A DNA stretch of 64,000 nt from Adineta steineri (Eukaryota; Rotifera; Eurotatoria; Adinetida; Adinetidae), in contig CAJNOI010000035.1 in the NCBI GenBank assembly GCA_905250115.1, positions 620,251 to 684,250 on the forward strand. Direction: 5' to 3'. Every line of letters begins with the position of its first letter. Position 1 is the first letter of the stretch. The notes beneath the pieces are model-generated. The model had not been told where the DNA came from. It saw only the letters and a program-made list of their open reading frames with translations, and did not search any database. Below, piece after piece: positions 13,261 through 25,488 of the stretch. Made by a program: the position numbers and the translations under genes.

Positions 13261-14175
13261 TTAGTTAAAATGAATGAACGATACGCTTTTTATGATATGT
13301 CTGGAGAACTCTCTTGATGAGTTAGTTGCTTGTACCACGAGGAGTATCTTCATCGAAATCATAATTGACGAAGCAGGCCTTGTGCATAGTTGTGCACATA
13401 AGACCATTAAAGCCAAGATGTATACTAATCTCTTGTTATTAACCATCGTTCTTGTTTGTGTTGGATGAAAGCATAAATGTTGTGTGAGAGTAAGTATTTT
13501 TAATGAAGAACCACTTTTTAATTTTGCAAGGATATTTTCAGTCTTTATATAGTCATTATGAATATAGGAAAGAGAAAGTAGCGAAAAAATATCGATTGTT
13601 CTCTTTCAATCCGAAGTAAGGCGTTACGATTACAAAAAAAAAGATACGAAAAACGGAATGATTCGTTTTAACGACTGACAACATATAACGACTTGTGTTT
13701 AGCTTTGATACAAATATAAAACACGCTTGTTACTTATGTTAATATTATTCTATACACAGAACAGAATCATATTATAAAAATATTGCTTTATATAGATACA
13801 ATTTTCGACTATTCTTTTCATGAATAACTATATGTACATCATGTACAATATAAATATTACTGCTCTACTATTCAATTTTTTTTTGATTGAACAAGAACAC
13901 ATCCTTCGAATGAACCAATAACTTTCGTATGTATATGATTACGATAATCAAAATGTATGATAGCTACACATAAATCTTTGATTAAGAAAAAGTAAAAGTA
14001 AGAGAAAGATATAATCAATATAAAAGTAGCTCATGTGTGACAAAAACGAAGGATACATACCAAAAAAATCAAACTAGTGAATGTTAACAAAATGTTCAAT
14101 GAACAAATTATAAGTTTCTACAATTATCGATGTATATTTCATGGATTTTTCATATGTAAATAGATTTTTTTAAGT
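13261..14175. other. Gene-free stretch
   Basis: Short overlapping ORFs on both strands at 13261-13468 have no recognisable domain and no credible splice context. The remainder is AT-rich with no feature I can support. Confidence 0.45.
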
Positions 14176-14462
14176 ACCCCAGGTGATTCGATCCGACAGT
14201 CGGATTCCGACGAAAAAACTATCGGATCTTATCGGATCCGATGGAGAATTCGCCTGAAGTTGTCGGAAGTTGCCGGAATCCTAGCAACAGGATTCCGACA
14301 AAAAAGGCATCGAATGTCGGAATAACCAGGATCCTGTCGAAACCTCTGAGAATCTGACACTTTCCGACATCCGGAACCGCATGTCGGAATCCTGTTGCTA
14401 GGATTCCGGTAACTTCCGGTGAATTCCCATCGGATCCGATAGGGTGAGTTTGACCTGGGATA
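14176..14462. mobile_element. GC-rich foldback (MITE-like) element
   Basis: A 287-bp island much richer in GC than its surroundings, with long imperfect inverted repeats. The left half (about 14230-14300) and the reverse complement of the right half (about 14380-14440) share ATCGGATCCGATGG, GGAATCCTAGCAACAGGATT and CCGACA blocks. The outermost ends are CCCAGGT and its complement ACCTGGG. Within the arms are smaller palindromes (CGGATCCG, GTCGGATTCCGAC). No ORF. The superfamily cannot be told; the target duplication is unclear. Confidence 0.7.
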
Positions 14463-17400
14463 TGTATATGATAAATAAAATAAAAAAATAAAATTATTGA
14501 AAACGAATTTTGTTTTATTTATTTAAACGTAGTAGAAGAAATTCTTATAATAAAAATAAAATAAAATGAAATTTAACTACAGATTTCAATTTTCTCGCAA
14601 GTCATCGACAGTAGCAGTATTAACAAGTGATGTTGCATGTTATATTCTTTCATTTGATAAAATTCTTTTTCAATTTTAGTTAAGCCAAACCGAATAATTT
14701 TGTACTGACAGTAGTCAACTTTGATCAATATTGTTTAAAAAACAACATGAGTAAAATCCGTTCTTTTATAATCAATATTCAATAGAGATATACTCAGTAC
14801 ATTCATTATTGTCAGTTGAATTCGTTTTTGAAACATTTATCTATCCTTTGATGAATAAATATGACGATATTTCAATTTATTTTTCATTTTATTTTCAAGG
14901 AAGAAGACCTTATTTATTTAAACAATAGAAATCCATGAGAAAAAAAAATACCAGTACACAAGTATTTCAACATACATACGCAAAATGATTTTATTCATTT
15001 TTTATGGTTTACTTTGTTTTTATTTTACAGCACATAGAATTTTGTTTCTTTTCTCAATATAGAAATTAACAATGATAGAAAATATCTAATTTTTCGAACT
15101 GCATTGATTATAAAACACCTATGACTGTTAATATATTTGATATTAGTGCATTGATGAATTCCATTCTTTTCTTTACAACATAAGATCGCATTAACATTTC
15201 AAAGAAGCGCTATATACAGCAAATGCTAAAAGAATATACATGTTAAGTTTAGTTGTGAAGATGCAAGACAACTATCTATCTTAAAAGATTTTAAAACAAT
15301 TTTATTTTATATTTAATTTATATATTGAAATAGTTATGTGTCAATAGGCAACATATTACCAGTAAAAACGATTAGATTGAACAAAATGTCTGTCGACATT
15401 TAAAAAAATAAACAACAGAAAATTTATTTACAACATGCGTGTACTATTTTTTAAATTAGATGAACGAATAGCTCTTCGATAAAATAATACTATAAAATTC
15501 CAACCAGCGAGTACAGTTAAACGAAAATAACGTAATGTGAATAAAAAGAACATTTTTCTTTTGTTTCGGTAAAGTCAATACTGGATAATCCCCCAAGTGA
15601 CATCTTAATAGATTGATTTTTACTTGTTCATCCACTTATTTGAGGACTTGTGCAATTTCAGCATCACTATCATAGTATTCCATTTTACAAGCTGTTTCAT
15701 TTGCACAGTGAATTATTACTTGTAATTGTACCGCTCATACACTTATTCAATATCTTACCATGGAAAAAGAATATTCATTCGCTGTGAAAGTTGATCTATC
15801 TAGGTCTTATTCTTAGAAGTTATAAAAATTTATAAATGACTTTCATTAGATGCAGATAATAATTGATGCTTGTACTCACAGTTACAATAAATATCATTCT
15901 CATTTATATGAATGTATCTGCACTACAATTTTTCATACAGTTGAATATAAAAAGATGAGAGCTTTGATGATGCTCAAATTAGATATCGAAATTTTCTAAG
16001 ATTTAGTTCTTTATATAGGAAAGAAAGATGTTTTTATAGTTAACGTAATTCACCGTATTAGAGCTATCGACTTGTCTAATTCAGTTTGATTAAAAATATT
16101 TAGGCAGAATATTTAACAACTTTATTAAAAGAACGTTTTTCAAATATGTTTTGTATTAACATATTACTAATGATTTCAATAAAAAAAACGTTATAATGAA
16201 TTGAAAAATTACGCTAGTGGGAAGGAAATTTTAATATTCAAATATTATTTCCTATTGCATGTCTTTTCTAACCATTTAATGTATGTTTATAGTGTCACGC
16301 TATGTACCAATATATATATACAGATATATTGTAATAACAACCTCTTCTTTGTTCTAAAAGTGATTTATTGCTTAAGACCATAAATCATAGAATGTAGTAT
16401 TCCTTAGTTTCGCTCGATGTCTGCATTAACGCAAAGAGAGAGAGAGAAGAATAGATTAATCATGTTCATATTTAAGTGTGCACAAAAATATCGTTGTCAT
16501 CGTCTTTTTGACAAACGTTAATGTAAAGGTAAAAAGAACTTTTTTCCCTGTCACTCAGCTATTCATTGATATTAATAAGTAAACTAATGAAAGAAAAGTC
16601 GAACGGCCAACAAAACCCCAAGCGATTTATATTTTTCTTGTCTTAGTAATGAGATTAAAATAGAAAACGTCGTTTGTTAAATTAATATCCGTTATCAAGT
16701 TTAAATCGAATGGAAACCGATGAAACTGTTGATCTACATGCTTCTTATCAATTTCAATATATTTATACTATTAAATTATTAGTTATTAGAAATTTTGACT
16801 AATAAGTTTTAAACAGACATTAAAATACGTGGAAATTGACAATTATTTACATATCCTGAGGCTAAAGTTAATTTAGAATATATTAAAAAGATGAGAAAAA
16901 CTTGGCCGAATTGCTATCGATATAAATGAGCAAAACGTTCTGCAACATTGCGTACTAAATACAATATAACATCAATCATCTGCGATATAAAACATTTAAT
17001 GGTTTTAAATATTAAATACCTTAAAAGCAAAGAGTACCTGTTATATTAAGAATGTTTTAATTCAACTGCATTGCGTTCATTCAACAAATAGCCATTTTAC
17101 AAATTATTGATTAGTCAAACATTATCTTTGTCATCCTCGTCAGTAACCTAAATCGAAATCAATTCATTCAACATTATTATCTGACTGATGCTAGATATGT
17201 ACTTCACTTATAAAGATTAATTCAGTTTTTAGTTATTTTGAATATATACAAGATAATCATTACACTAAAAATAAAGATTTCTTATATCTCATTGTAATTT
17301 TCATGATAATTAGTTTAGAATACATTTTATCTATTCACACCTATTTCTTTCACAAATAACTACACTCAACTTATGTTAGTATCACAAACTATACAAACAA

Positions 17401-17877
17401 AATAATGCTTAGATCCACAAGCAAATCATTAACTATTTCTTCATTTTCAAATCAAACTCTTTCCATATATATATATATTAATTAGTTTAGACAAAAAAGA
17501 AGAAACTTTTGATTTGCAAAACTTGAAACTAATAAATAACTGCGCATGATGTCAAAAACATAGATGTTGCTTATTTCAACTACATTCAGTATTATTATTA
17601 TTATTTCAATTATTTATAACAATGAAAACAATTCATAGTTCTATCTTCACAATAACTATATCTAATCTCACAGATTATCATTCTTATTTTAAATATAGGC
17701 TACAAACCTATTGACTTTGGATCATGTCTCTTTTTGTCTCTGTTATATTTTTGTTGTATAATCTTATTAGTCATAAACATATATGCTACTGTCTGGAATA
17801 AGAGAATGAATATTTTCTAGGTTCACATAAGAGAACATCGACAGATGGAAGAGATGATTTCATTTAGTTAGAAGCAG
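14463..17877. other. Gene-free stretch up to contig end
   Basis: About 3.4 kb of AT-rich sequence with no coding exon I can support. The 60-codon ORF at 16201 is low complexity. The sequence ends abruptly at the second 100-N gap. Confidence 0.45.
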
Positions 17878-17977
17878 NNNNNNNNNNNNNNNNNNNNNNN
17901 NNNNNNNNNNNNNNNNNNNNNNNNNNNNNNNNNNNNNNNNNNNNNNNNNNNNNNNNNNNNNNNNNNNNNNNNNNNNN
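17878..17977. other. Assembly gap (100 N)
   Basis: Second exact 100-N spacer. It joins the receptor contig to the 5' exons of the IRG-like GTPase. The first 35 bases after it (17978-18012) are identical to the last 35 before the first gap (5551-5585). Confidence 0.99.
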
Positions 17978-18770
17978 TTCACATAATCGTATATAATGTG
18001 AACCAATATCATTATTATCATTATTATGATCAGACGTTGAAATGATTTGTTTATATTCATTTTGACATGTATTCATATAAGCAATAGGGTCTTCTCTGAG
18101 TCGTGTTACAAGATCTAATAATTTCTCAGCCATAATATGAGTATCCTCCATTACATGATGTGTTTGTGTCCATCTGGAAAAACGTTCAAGTGTAGAAATA
18201 AGATTTACTAAATGACGTCGTCGGCATTCCATATCACACAAAAAGTCAATCATATTGTTTAGTGTGAGAGTTTTAGAAAGTAAATGCCTTGTATAACGTA
18301 TGCCATACTTTATTGTCATACTATCCCATAGTTGTTTAACGAGTGTCTGATTTTCTATGGGTGCTTTCTGAAGTGGATATTCCAGCATACAATACATACA
18401 ACGAAAGTTTCTACTACTGCCAAGATAGGTTTGTACTGAATTTACACATTGAGTACAATATAATCGGCTACATTTTGTATTTATACATTCGAGAGGAATA
18501 CGTTCTTCTTGAATTCCAAACGAACAAAGACACATTGTACACGAATTATACAGCTATAATAATAATAATCATAGATCATTTGAGAAAAACTTATATAATT
18601 TATTCTTCAATATACCTGTTTTGCATTTAAACTAACTCTTCTACCATTCAATAGTATATATGAATGATCTGTCTCATTATTGAAATTTTGAGAATCTATT
18701 AGAGATAGTAAAATAAAATCAATTACACTCAAATATTATATCATTTACTTTTGTTAGAAAAGTTGCCCAT
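17978..18770 (-). CDS. RING + IRG-like GTPase, 5' exons
   Basis: N-terminal part of the GTPase whose 3' part is at 4090-5585. Exon 1 is 18749-18770 (MGNFSNK; Gly2 and Ser6 fit an N-myristoylation signal). Exon 2 is 18616-18695, and exon 3 starts at 18553 and runs into the gap; borders are GT/AG and phases match. Exon 3 opens with a RING-like finger: CTMC, then CINTKCSRLYCTQC and CMYC, at about residues 39-85. A helical segment of about 120 residues follows (MIDFLCDMECRRRHLVNLIS and on). A RING suggests ubiquitin-ligase activity; myristoylation would anchor the GTPase on membranes. Both are inferences from motifs. Starting at the ATG at 18535 instead would delete the first zinc ligands of the RING, so I prefer the three-exon start. 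Confidence 0.78.
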
Positions 18771-20215
18771 GTTATTCAAGAAAGTTTATTTTCGACAACT
18801 TTGTAGTTTGATGTGTTGCAAACAGACGTGACATATCATTTTTATCATATGATTATAAAGTTTTGTATATGATGATTCAAAGTAAATATATGCAATGACA
18901 GAAAGATAATATGACATGTGACATCGTTGACGAAGATCTTTTCGAAATGCATACATAGACGACTATCATCTTAAAATAGACTTGTATTTTCTTTTATTGT
19001 GTTTTGAAATACAAAAATCATAGTGACACTCTTAAGATCATGTTCTGTAAGATACTTGTCATAAGATGATAAATATCTGAAACATTAAAGATTCATTCAT
19101 CGGTGACGTTTGACACATTGAAATTTGAAATAAATCTTTCCGAATATACTATAGAAAATGGTTTCATCTTTTAATAGTTTGATTAATATATTATATTAAT
19201 ATTTGAATTTATAAGAAAATTTTCATCCGAATCAGTACTTTCTTCTTGTGAAAATACTCTATCTTTAGTCTTGTTGACTTTTGTTAAACTTTCACTCTTT
19301 TCTTTATGTCATAGTTGATAACGATTACTCGTAAAAGATGAAGTCAAAAAAAAGACAAAGGACAAAGCAGTCCTTTTTTATCACAAAGTTCTTGGTATGA
19401 TTATTTTTAACAAAATTCAGAATAGTACAAAATATTTAATATTTATCTCAAGTACTTTCAATAAAATATTGTTAGGAGTGAGTGTGAGTGTGTTTGAGAC
19501 TGTGTGTGGGCATGCATAGCAGACAAACAAGAACTCCACAACCATATAGATAGTGGCATAGCGGAGGAGGCCATAATGGCAATTGCTCATTCTGTTTGAA
19601 AATGTATTCATTGACATTTTACTTTTTCAAAGTTGTTTATTTATTTTTGAATTAATTGTAACTGTATTTTTTCTTCTGTTTGAAGCACGCATGCACTCTT
19701 TGCTTGTTCTTTTTGTGAAGAATTAAGAAAAGAATAGCTTCTTGTATTTTGATCGTAAGTTCGGGCACACTCCACATCATCAAGATCGTTATACATTCTT
19801 GATTTCCCTTTTTTTCTATCTATTATAGAAATTATGTGTTTTTTATTATTTTTTGTCTACTTCCTATTATACCTACTCATTTTATAAGGTGAATTAGTTG
19901 ATAAACATCATTATTGATAAATAATGTGATTACATGAGTTGCAAATTTGATATCTATAGTATGACAAATCGTAAATTCATTTTGATCAAAATAGTCAATC
20001 AACGTAGTATTGAACCTAATCAAGATCTCTGAAAGTTCACTCTTATACATAAAAAACATAAGAGAAACAAAAAGTCTTTTCTACTGAAAACAAATTAGCA
20101 ATTCAATGAGAAATATTTAATAGAAATCAAAAGATCAATTTATGTCCTGAAACTCCATAAAAAAATATTTTCTAACGTAATATTCTAGGAAAATATTGAT
20201 ATAAGTGTTTTAATA
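18771..20215. other. Intergenic, 5' flank of the IRG-like gene
   Basis: AT-rich spacer. The short ORFs at 19417 and 19877 (minus) have no domain and no splice support. Nothing else recognised. Confidence 0.45.
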
Positions 20216-20304
20216 TAATTATTTCTTTTGCATTATATTCGTGAAGTTTTTTTTTTAGATAATAGTTTATTTATATACAGAAACATACATAACTAATAAG
20301 CAAC
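20216..20304. repeat. Dispersed repeat, copy 1 (pair with 45004-45095)
   Basis: About 90 bp closely matching 45004-45095. Shared blocks include ATTATTTCTTTTG, AGATAATAGTTTATTTATAT and ATAAGCAACG. Both copies lie 150-650 bp beyond the stop codon of an unrelated minus-strand gene and both adjoin a GGGTGTGGGTGT-type hairpin. Confidence 0.65.
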
Positions 20305-20319
20305 GTTTACTTTTTTTGG

Positions 20320-20366
20320 TATGGGTGTGGGTGTCTCTTCTCTAAACTCATATCCACACCCTCCGT
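20320..20366. repeat. Short hairpin with GGGTGTGGGTGT arm
   Basis: A G-rich arm (GGGTGTGGGTGT) is followed after a short loop by a C-rich arm (ATCCACACCC), giving an imperfect hairpin. The arms resemble the TGTGGG telomeric repeat reported for bdelloids. Similar hairpins occur at about 29562-29628, 30556-30612, 31275-31328 and 44926-44985. Confidence 0.6.
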
Positions 20367-20454
20367 CAATTTTCGATGTTTTCCTACCGAATCTGATCCG
20401 TGCTTTTCGACATGGACTGAAATCTTAGGTAGTTCTCCTTTAAAATGTTAAAAT

Positions 20455-20480
20455 TCATCATCATCATCATCATCATCATC
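20455..20480. repeat. (ATC)n microsatellite
   Basis: About eight uninterrupted ATC units. Confidence 0.9.
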
Positions 20481-20572
20481 CGTTTTCTTTGACTTAACTT
20501 AGAAATTTTTACATTAATCATATATTTTTATATTTCGCAGGATTATTTAGATAAAATAATAAGAGCATAAAT

Positions 20573-20722
20573 AGATATTTAAAACATGACATGAAATGAA
20601 CTTAAGCAAAAGAAGAAAAAAAAATAAGCTGATATATTAATCAAGATAAATATTTAAAACACAACATACAACGAACTTAAGCGGATGAAGAAAAAAAATA
20701 AAGCGATATATTAATCAATGAT
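20573..20722. repeat. Tandem duplication, unit about 75 bp
   Basis: Two adjacent copies, each with ATATTTAAAACA, then GAACTTAAGC, a poly-A tract, and GATATATTAATCAA. Confidence 0.7.
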
Positions 20723-20858
20723 AAAATGATTTTACTACATAGTTTAAATGTAAATGATATGTAAGAAAATCATTTTATTACTATTAATGTAAATAATATG
20801 CAAGACAACATTGATTTAAAAGTGAAGCAGAAAAGTCAAAAATTCACCAGCCAATCTA

Positions 20859-22760
20859 TCATATCTCTTCATTATTGTTCATACCACATTTTTTTCGTAT
20901 AAACGGAATGATTACACGTACCATAATCTTTAAGAATATTGGTACAATAAATCTATAGACTTTTGTTAATCCTCCAATCAATCCTATAGTTGTTGTTATA
21001 ATATAAACAATATTTCCGTGGCTAATATATGTTGCTGTACAAACGGATGGTTGACATATATTAAAATAATTATCATAAAATGTTTGATTATTCCATTCTT
21101 CAACCATTAAATTTGAAACAATTTCTAATAAAGAACTTTTTTCTTGATAATGACTTGCTGTTGAATTTAAAATAATATCCGATACACTGATATTTTCTAA
21201 AGATAAACTATTGATCAACTGTTGTAAACAATCAATATCGAAGAAACATCTTAGATCACTTTGTAAAACTGCTTCAACAAGATAACATCCAACAAATATA
21301 CCTGAAAATAATGAAATATATATATATATATTTTTTTTCATCAAAACATAATATTCACTTAATCAAAAGGAAGACTATAATTTCTAAATAGTTGATCAAT
21401 ACAGTTTTTTTTAGATTATTTCTGCAAATTGAACAAAGAAAATATCTGAATAAATGATATATTTATATAAAACTGGTCTTCAATTACCATTTTAAAAAAA
21501 AAGAAGAATCCTTAAAGAATTGAGTTCTTCTGAAATAAAGGATTTTCCGTAAAAAATAGGTCTACATTTATTACGATAGAAAGTATATATTTGCCAAGTT
21601 TGCCCTGTAAAAATTTTGGAAATCAGGAAGTTTTCTGAGAAAACCTGAAGTGAGGAGAAAAAAAATAGAGAAAAGATCTTCATGTGTCGTTTTCCAGCAA
21701 CCATGTAAGCAAATATTGCTAGTCGCGATATTGATAATGGTAAGTAAAAACAGAAAAAAACAACGACAACAATTTTTTCAGTCACATTCATATGCTCTCA
21801 ATTCTATTTTCTTTTACATTTAGACAGACATAGACATATAAAGAATATTACCTGGTGGAGAAAACAGTTCTGTTGTTGTATCTAAATCATAAACAATTGC
21901 TTGTTGAATACACCATGGTGTACTTTGACAATCACAATCAATTCCAGTTTCATTTGAATTATATATTTGATCTGTTCGATCATAAACATATTGATAAAAA
22001 AAATCTGGATAATAATTATAATCATATAATGGAGATGCTGATGAAAGTAATGAATCTGATTGAAATGCAGATAATAACATATTTGCTGCAGTCATATTTT
22101 CCGCAAAAAAGAGTGAATTAATAAATGAACGAGCTGTATTTTTTATAAATTGATTAACTAATTGATTTGTTTGAGTTTGAAATTGTTCAAATGTAATTAG
22201 ATTTAATGTAATAAATCTACTTGAATAAAATGTTGTTAATTCTGCATTCATTGTTTTAAATGATAAATTACAAAATGAATTTAAAAGTTGAAAAAATGGA
22301 CTTCCAATTTGTCGAAAATCATCTGTTCGAGTAGAATATGTTGGTCCTCCATTGTGACCTGATAACATTGTTTGTGGATAATCAATTATAAGCCACTCTG
22401 AAGTTTCATCAACAAATGTACTTGAACAAATTGAATGTAAATGAGGTTGAAATGTAATAAATTCTTCATATGTAATTGAATATGTTTCACATGGACATTG
22501 AACAGTATTTGGATATTCTTGATAAAGTTTATTAAATTCAGTAATTGTTGGATTGTTTTTAATAATTGTATGTGTGATATTTTCAAAAGAAACATAAAAT
22601 ACTAAAATAACTAAGCTAATTAGAGTAATTATGAGAAAAAAACGTGTTGAAAAACGTTGTTGTTGTAGTTGTTCTGCTAATCTCTTGTTTCGGTTTTTAA
22701 ATAAATTAAATGTTAAAATACTTATTTTTAATTTCTGTCCTATTGTTATTGTTTGTATAT
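20859..22760 (-). CDS. Two-TM Cys-rich surface protein, paralogue A (5' end not found)
   Basis: First of three tandem minus-strand paralogues. Exon 21852-22760 carries a cytosolic basic segment, TM1 (FFLIITLISLVILVFYVSF), and an extracellular domain with the family marks CPCET..Y..F and HSICSSTFV. It joins in phase to exon 20859-21301, which begins with the conserved PG/FVGCY block, then has paired Cys (CFFDIDCLQ, CQPSVC) and TM2 (IVYIITTTIGLIGGL), and ends in a basic tail. The leading exon opens at an acceptor (TTTTTTAG before 22760) in phase 1, so a short 5' exon is still missing; the ATG at 22776 is intronic. Topology N-in, large N-glycosylatable loop, C-in. Reminiscent of DEG/ENaC topology, but I see no channel signature. 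Function unknown. Confidence 0.75.
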
Positions 22761-22848
22761 CTAAAAAACCATACAAATAATTAATTATTATTCATTTTAA
22801 AACATAAATATTTCCTAATTCCAGTATCTAAAAATGAGCAATATGAGT

Positions 22849-23157
22849 TGCGACATTCGTTATTTTGCATATATTTCGATATGCGAAAATGACAAGATGT
22901 TGATTATTTTTTGGAAAAGATGCACTATGAAAAGATGTACTAAAACCACACAGAAAACTTATTCTTAACTTATTCTGATGGCTTTCCTTTACTTAATATA
23001 AATGACCTAAATAATAATACTTTGCTCCATCGTAATAAGAATACTTGGAAAAAAATTTCATGTACAGTAAGAATTTTTTATAGTGCATCTTTTCAAAAAA
23101 AATCAACAGTCTGTCATTTTCTTTTATCGAAATATATGCAAAATAAGAAATGTCGCA
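22849..23157. repeat. Long imperfect inverted repeat
   Basis: Arms 22849-22932 and 23080-23157 are near-complementary (shared blocks TTATTTTGCATATATTTCGA, GAAAATGACA, AAAAGATGCACTAT), with a loop of about 150 bp. A foldback/MITE-like element between paralogues A and B, possibly within intron 1 of A. Short ORFs across it come from the repeat. Confidence 0.7.
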
Positions 23158-23454
23158 AAATTTTCGAGACATTCGGTCCAAAACAGCCACATCAGCAACA
23201 TTTGAAATACTTGTTTCGGAACTGTTCTGGTAGATATTTAATCACGATAAATATTTCTCATCTATTATCAGTTCTTATGTCAAAATCATTTCAGTATTAC
23301 AAAGCAAAATTAATAAGTGTTCTCATCTATAAGATCAAAATATAATTAATAATTGGTCATCACTTAGCTTATGAACAAACAAAGATCAAATTAGTAAATA
23401 TGTAGTGATTTTATATGATTCTTCTACATTCAAGAGTCTTTTTCAAAGTAAATT

Positions 23455-25488
23455 TTAGATACCGTGATTAATCATTGATTGATTGGTACCAATTCTTCTT
23501 TTTTGTCGCCATCGTCTAATCGTTAATACAATAAATGGAATAATTATTTTTAAAATAGTTGTTAATCCACCAATTAAACCAAATGTAATTGCAATTATAT
23601 AACTAATATCTCCTTTGACATCATATGAATATGAACATAAATATGGATTGCATTGTTTATAATAAAATTGAAATGACGTTTCATTATTCCACTCTTCAAT
23701 CATTAAATCATCAATAATATCTTGTACACTTGCTGTTAGATTATAACGAGTGCTATTTGATTGCATAGCAGTTGCATTAAATGGAACTTTTGATCTTGAA
23801 AGTATTAAGTTATAGATTGTTTGTAAACATATTTGATCAAAAAAACATTGAAAAGTAGAACGAAATATTGACTCACTCGCATAACAACCAACATAAGAAC
23901 CAGGAACAGGAAATAGACCGTTAATCAACTGAATAGAAAAATAGAAAGCAATATTAGCCATTTACTATAAGAAATATCTAATAATAGTAGGACTAGGTAT
24001 GTGCGGAACTGGAACTAGTATTAAGAAAACTTTACTATAACCGGAACTTGAGTGTGAACTTGTGTCATAGTTTAACTACATTGGTACTGAAAGATACTTT
24101 TTATCGTGCGACATCAATCTTTTTATTACTGTCAGCCTAATATCTTGTTATACAAAAAGCAACTCTTTACAGGGACCGAAAAAGCACCGTTTCACACATA
24201 TTTAAATCGAACTCTTTATTCAAACTAAACTTTCTTTTTCAATTAGTATTAAATAATTTGATACAGCAAAATATATTCTTTCAAGTAAAAAATATAACTT
24301 CATTCTTAATTTATGTTTACAACAAGGTAAGTAAATAAAATGTGAAAAATGACTCAGAATACTTTTATTTAGATTAATGTAAGATATACATCGTCAGATG
24401 TAGTTTTTCATAATGGTTACGAATATGTTATTGGTATTTCACTATTTGTGTAAAATCTTAGGAAAAAAGCCAATTAAAGCTAATACTATATGTAGAATAA
24501 TAACATATGATGTATGTTGCTTTTGAGTGTAAAACATAAAATAGGCAACGAATATTCTATAGCAAATGGTTTTTTAGGACAAAAACGTTTTTTATCGAAT
24601 ATAAAATTTTATTTACCGCGCCGTTTGTATAAGTGATACTAGATAATTGATTGCATGTAGTTGGATGGATTTTACATGAACATGTTGTATTAAGGCTTGA
24701 TTGATAATAACGTGGAAAAAATACAAGATTTAAATCATTAGGATTTATTGTTGAGTTAAAATCATAATTAACCGTCGGGTCATATGTATAGTAATAAGTT
24801 AGAGTAGAAAACAATGCATTTCCCCAAACTGTTTGACGGAACATTGACATTAAAAGTTGAAATGAGTTCACTGTTGTCTGTTTCATATTACTGATGAGCT
24901 GTTGTGTTTGAGAATTAAATAGATCTATTTCTTGTGCATATTTTGTAACATATTTTGTTGAATTGAATATGATTAATTCATTGTTGATTGTTTTCTGGGA
25001 TAGTTGACAAAATGTTAAAATAGTTGGAAAGAATGCTCGATTACTGTAACGATAATCGGACTGATCTATAACACCACTGCCCAATACTTCTAAATAGTTA
25101 GTCCAGTTATCTGTAATAAAATCTGAGTGGCAAACTGGATGTTGTGTAGGTTGAAATGATATGAATTGAGAGTGTTCAGTTGTAGTTGATAAACATGGAC
25201 AGGTCAACGTTTGAGGATATTTATCTTGAAGAGTTAAATAGACACCGATCGAAGGTTTGTTAATGATGATCGTTTTTGTAACAGAATATGTGGATGCATA
25301 GAGAATAAGTATCGAGAATGCAATAATTATTGAAATGATGAAGAATCGAGTTGAGAGACGTTGACCATATAAGTACCATTCACTGTTTTCATCTGGATCT
25401 GAGAACAAGTTAAGGTTGAGCAAAAATATTTTTATTCTAACAAATAATGAAACTTTTTGCTCAGTGGTATCACCAACAGCTTGCCGTT
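23455..25488 (-). CDS. Two-TM Cys-rich surface protein, paralogue B (5' end not found)
   Basis: Same family and exon plan as paralogue A. Exon 24617-25488 opens after TTTTACAG and encodes the juxtamembrane RIKIFLLNLNLFSDPDE, TM1 (FFIISIIIAFSILILYAS), then CPCLST, HPVCHSDFITDNW and several N-x-S/T sites. Its donor CGCG/GTAAAT joins in phase 0 to exon 23455-23928, starting LINGLFPVPG and carrying SYVGCYASES, CFFDQICLQ, CNPYLC and TM2 (ISYIIAIAITFGLIGGLTTI-like segment). The C-terminal tail is basic. Intron of 688 bp. The ATG at 25423 is internal to the coding exon; alignment with the siblings shows coding upstream of it. A short 5' exon is missing. Function unknown. Confidence 0.75.

Noticed and set aside
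13261..13468. Overlapping short ORFs on both strands
   Set aside because: No domain, no splice context, mutual antisense.
9657..17877. tRNA or other structured RNA genes in the long gene-free stretch
   Set aside because: I saw no paired GGTTCGANTCC-type B box with a matching A box; a covariance-model scan would be decisive.
21492..21791. 99-codon minus-strand ORF in paralogue A
   Set aside because: Lies wholly in the intron between the two phased coding exons; hydrophobic low-complexity composition.
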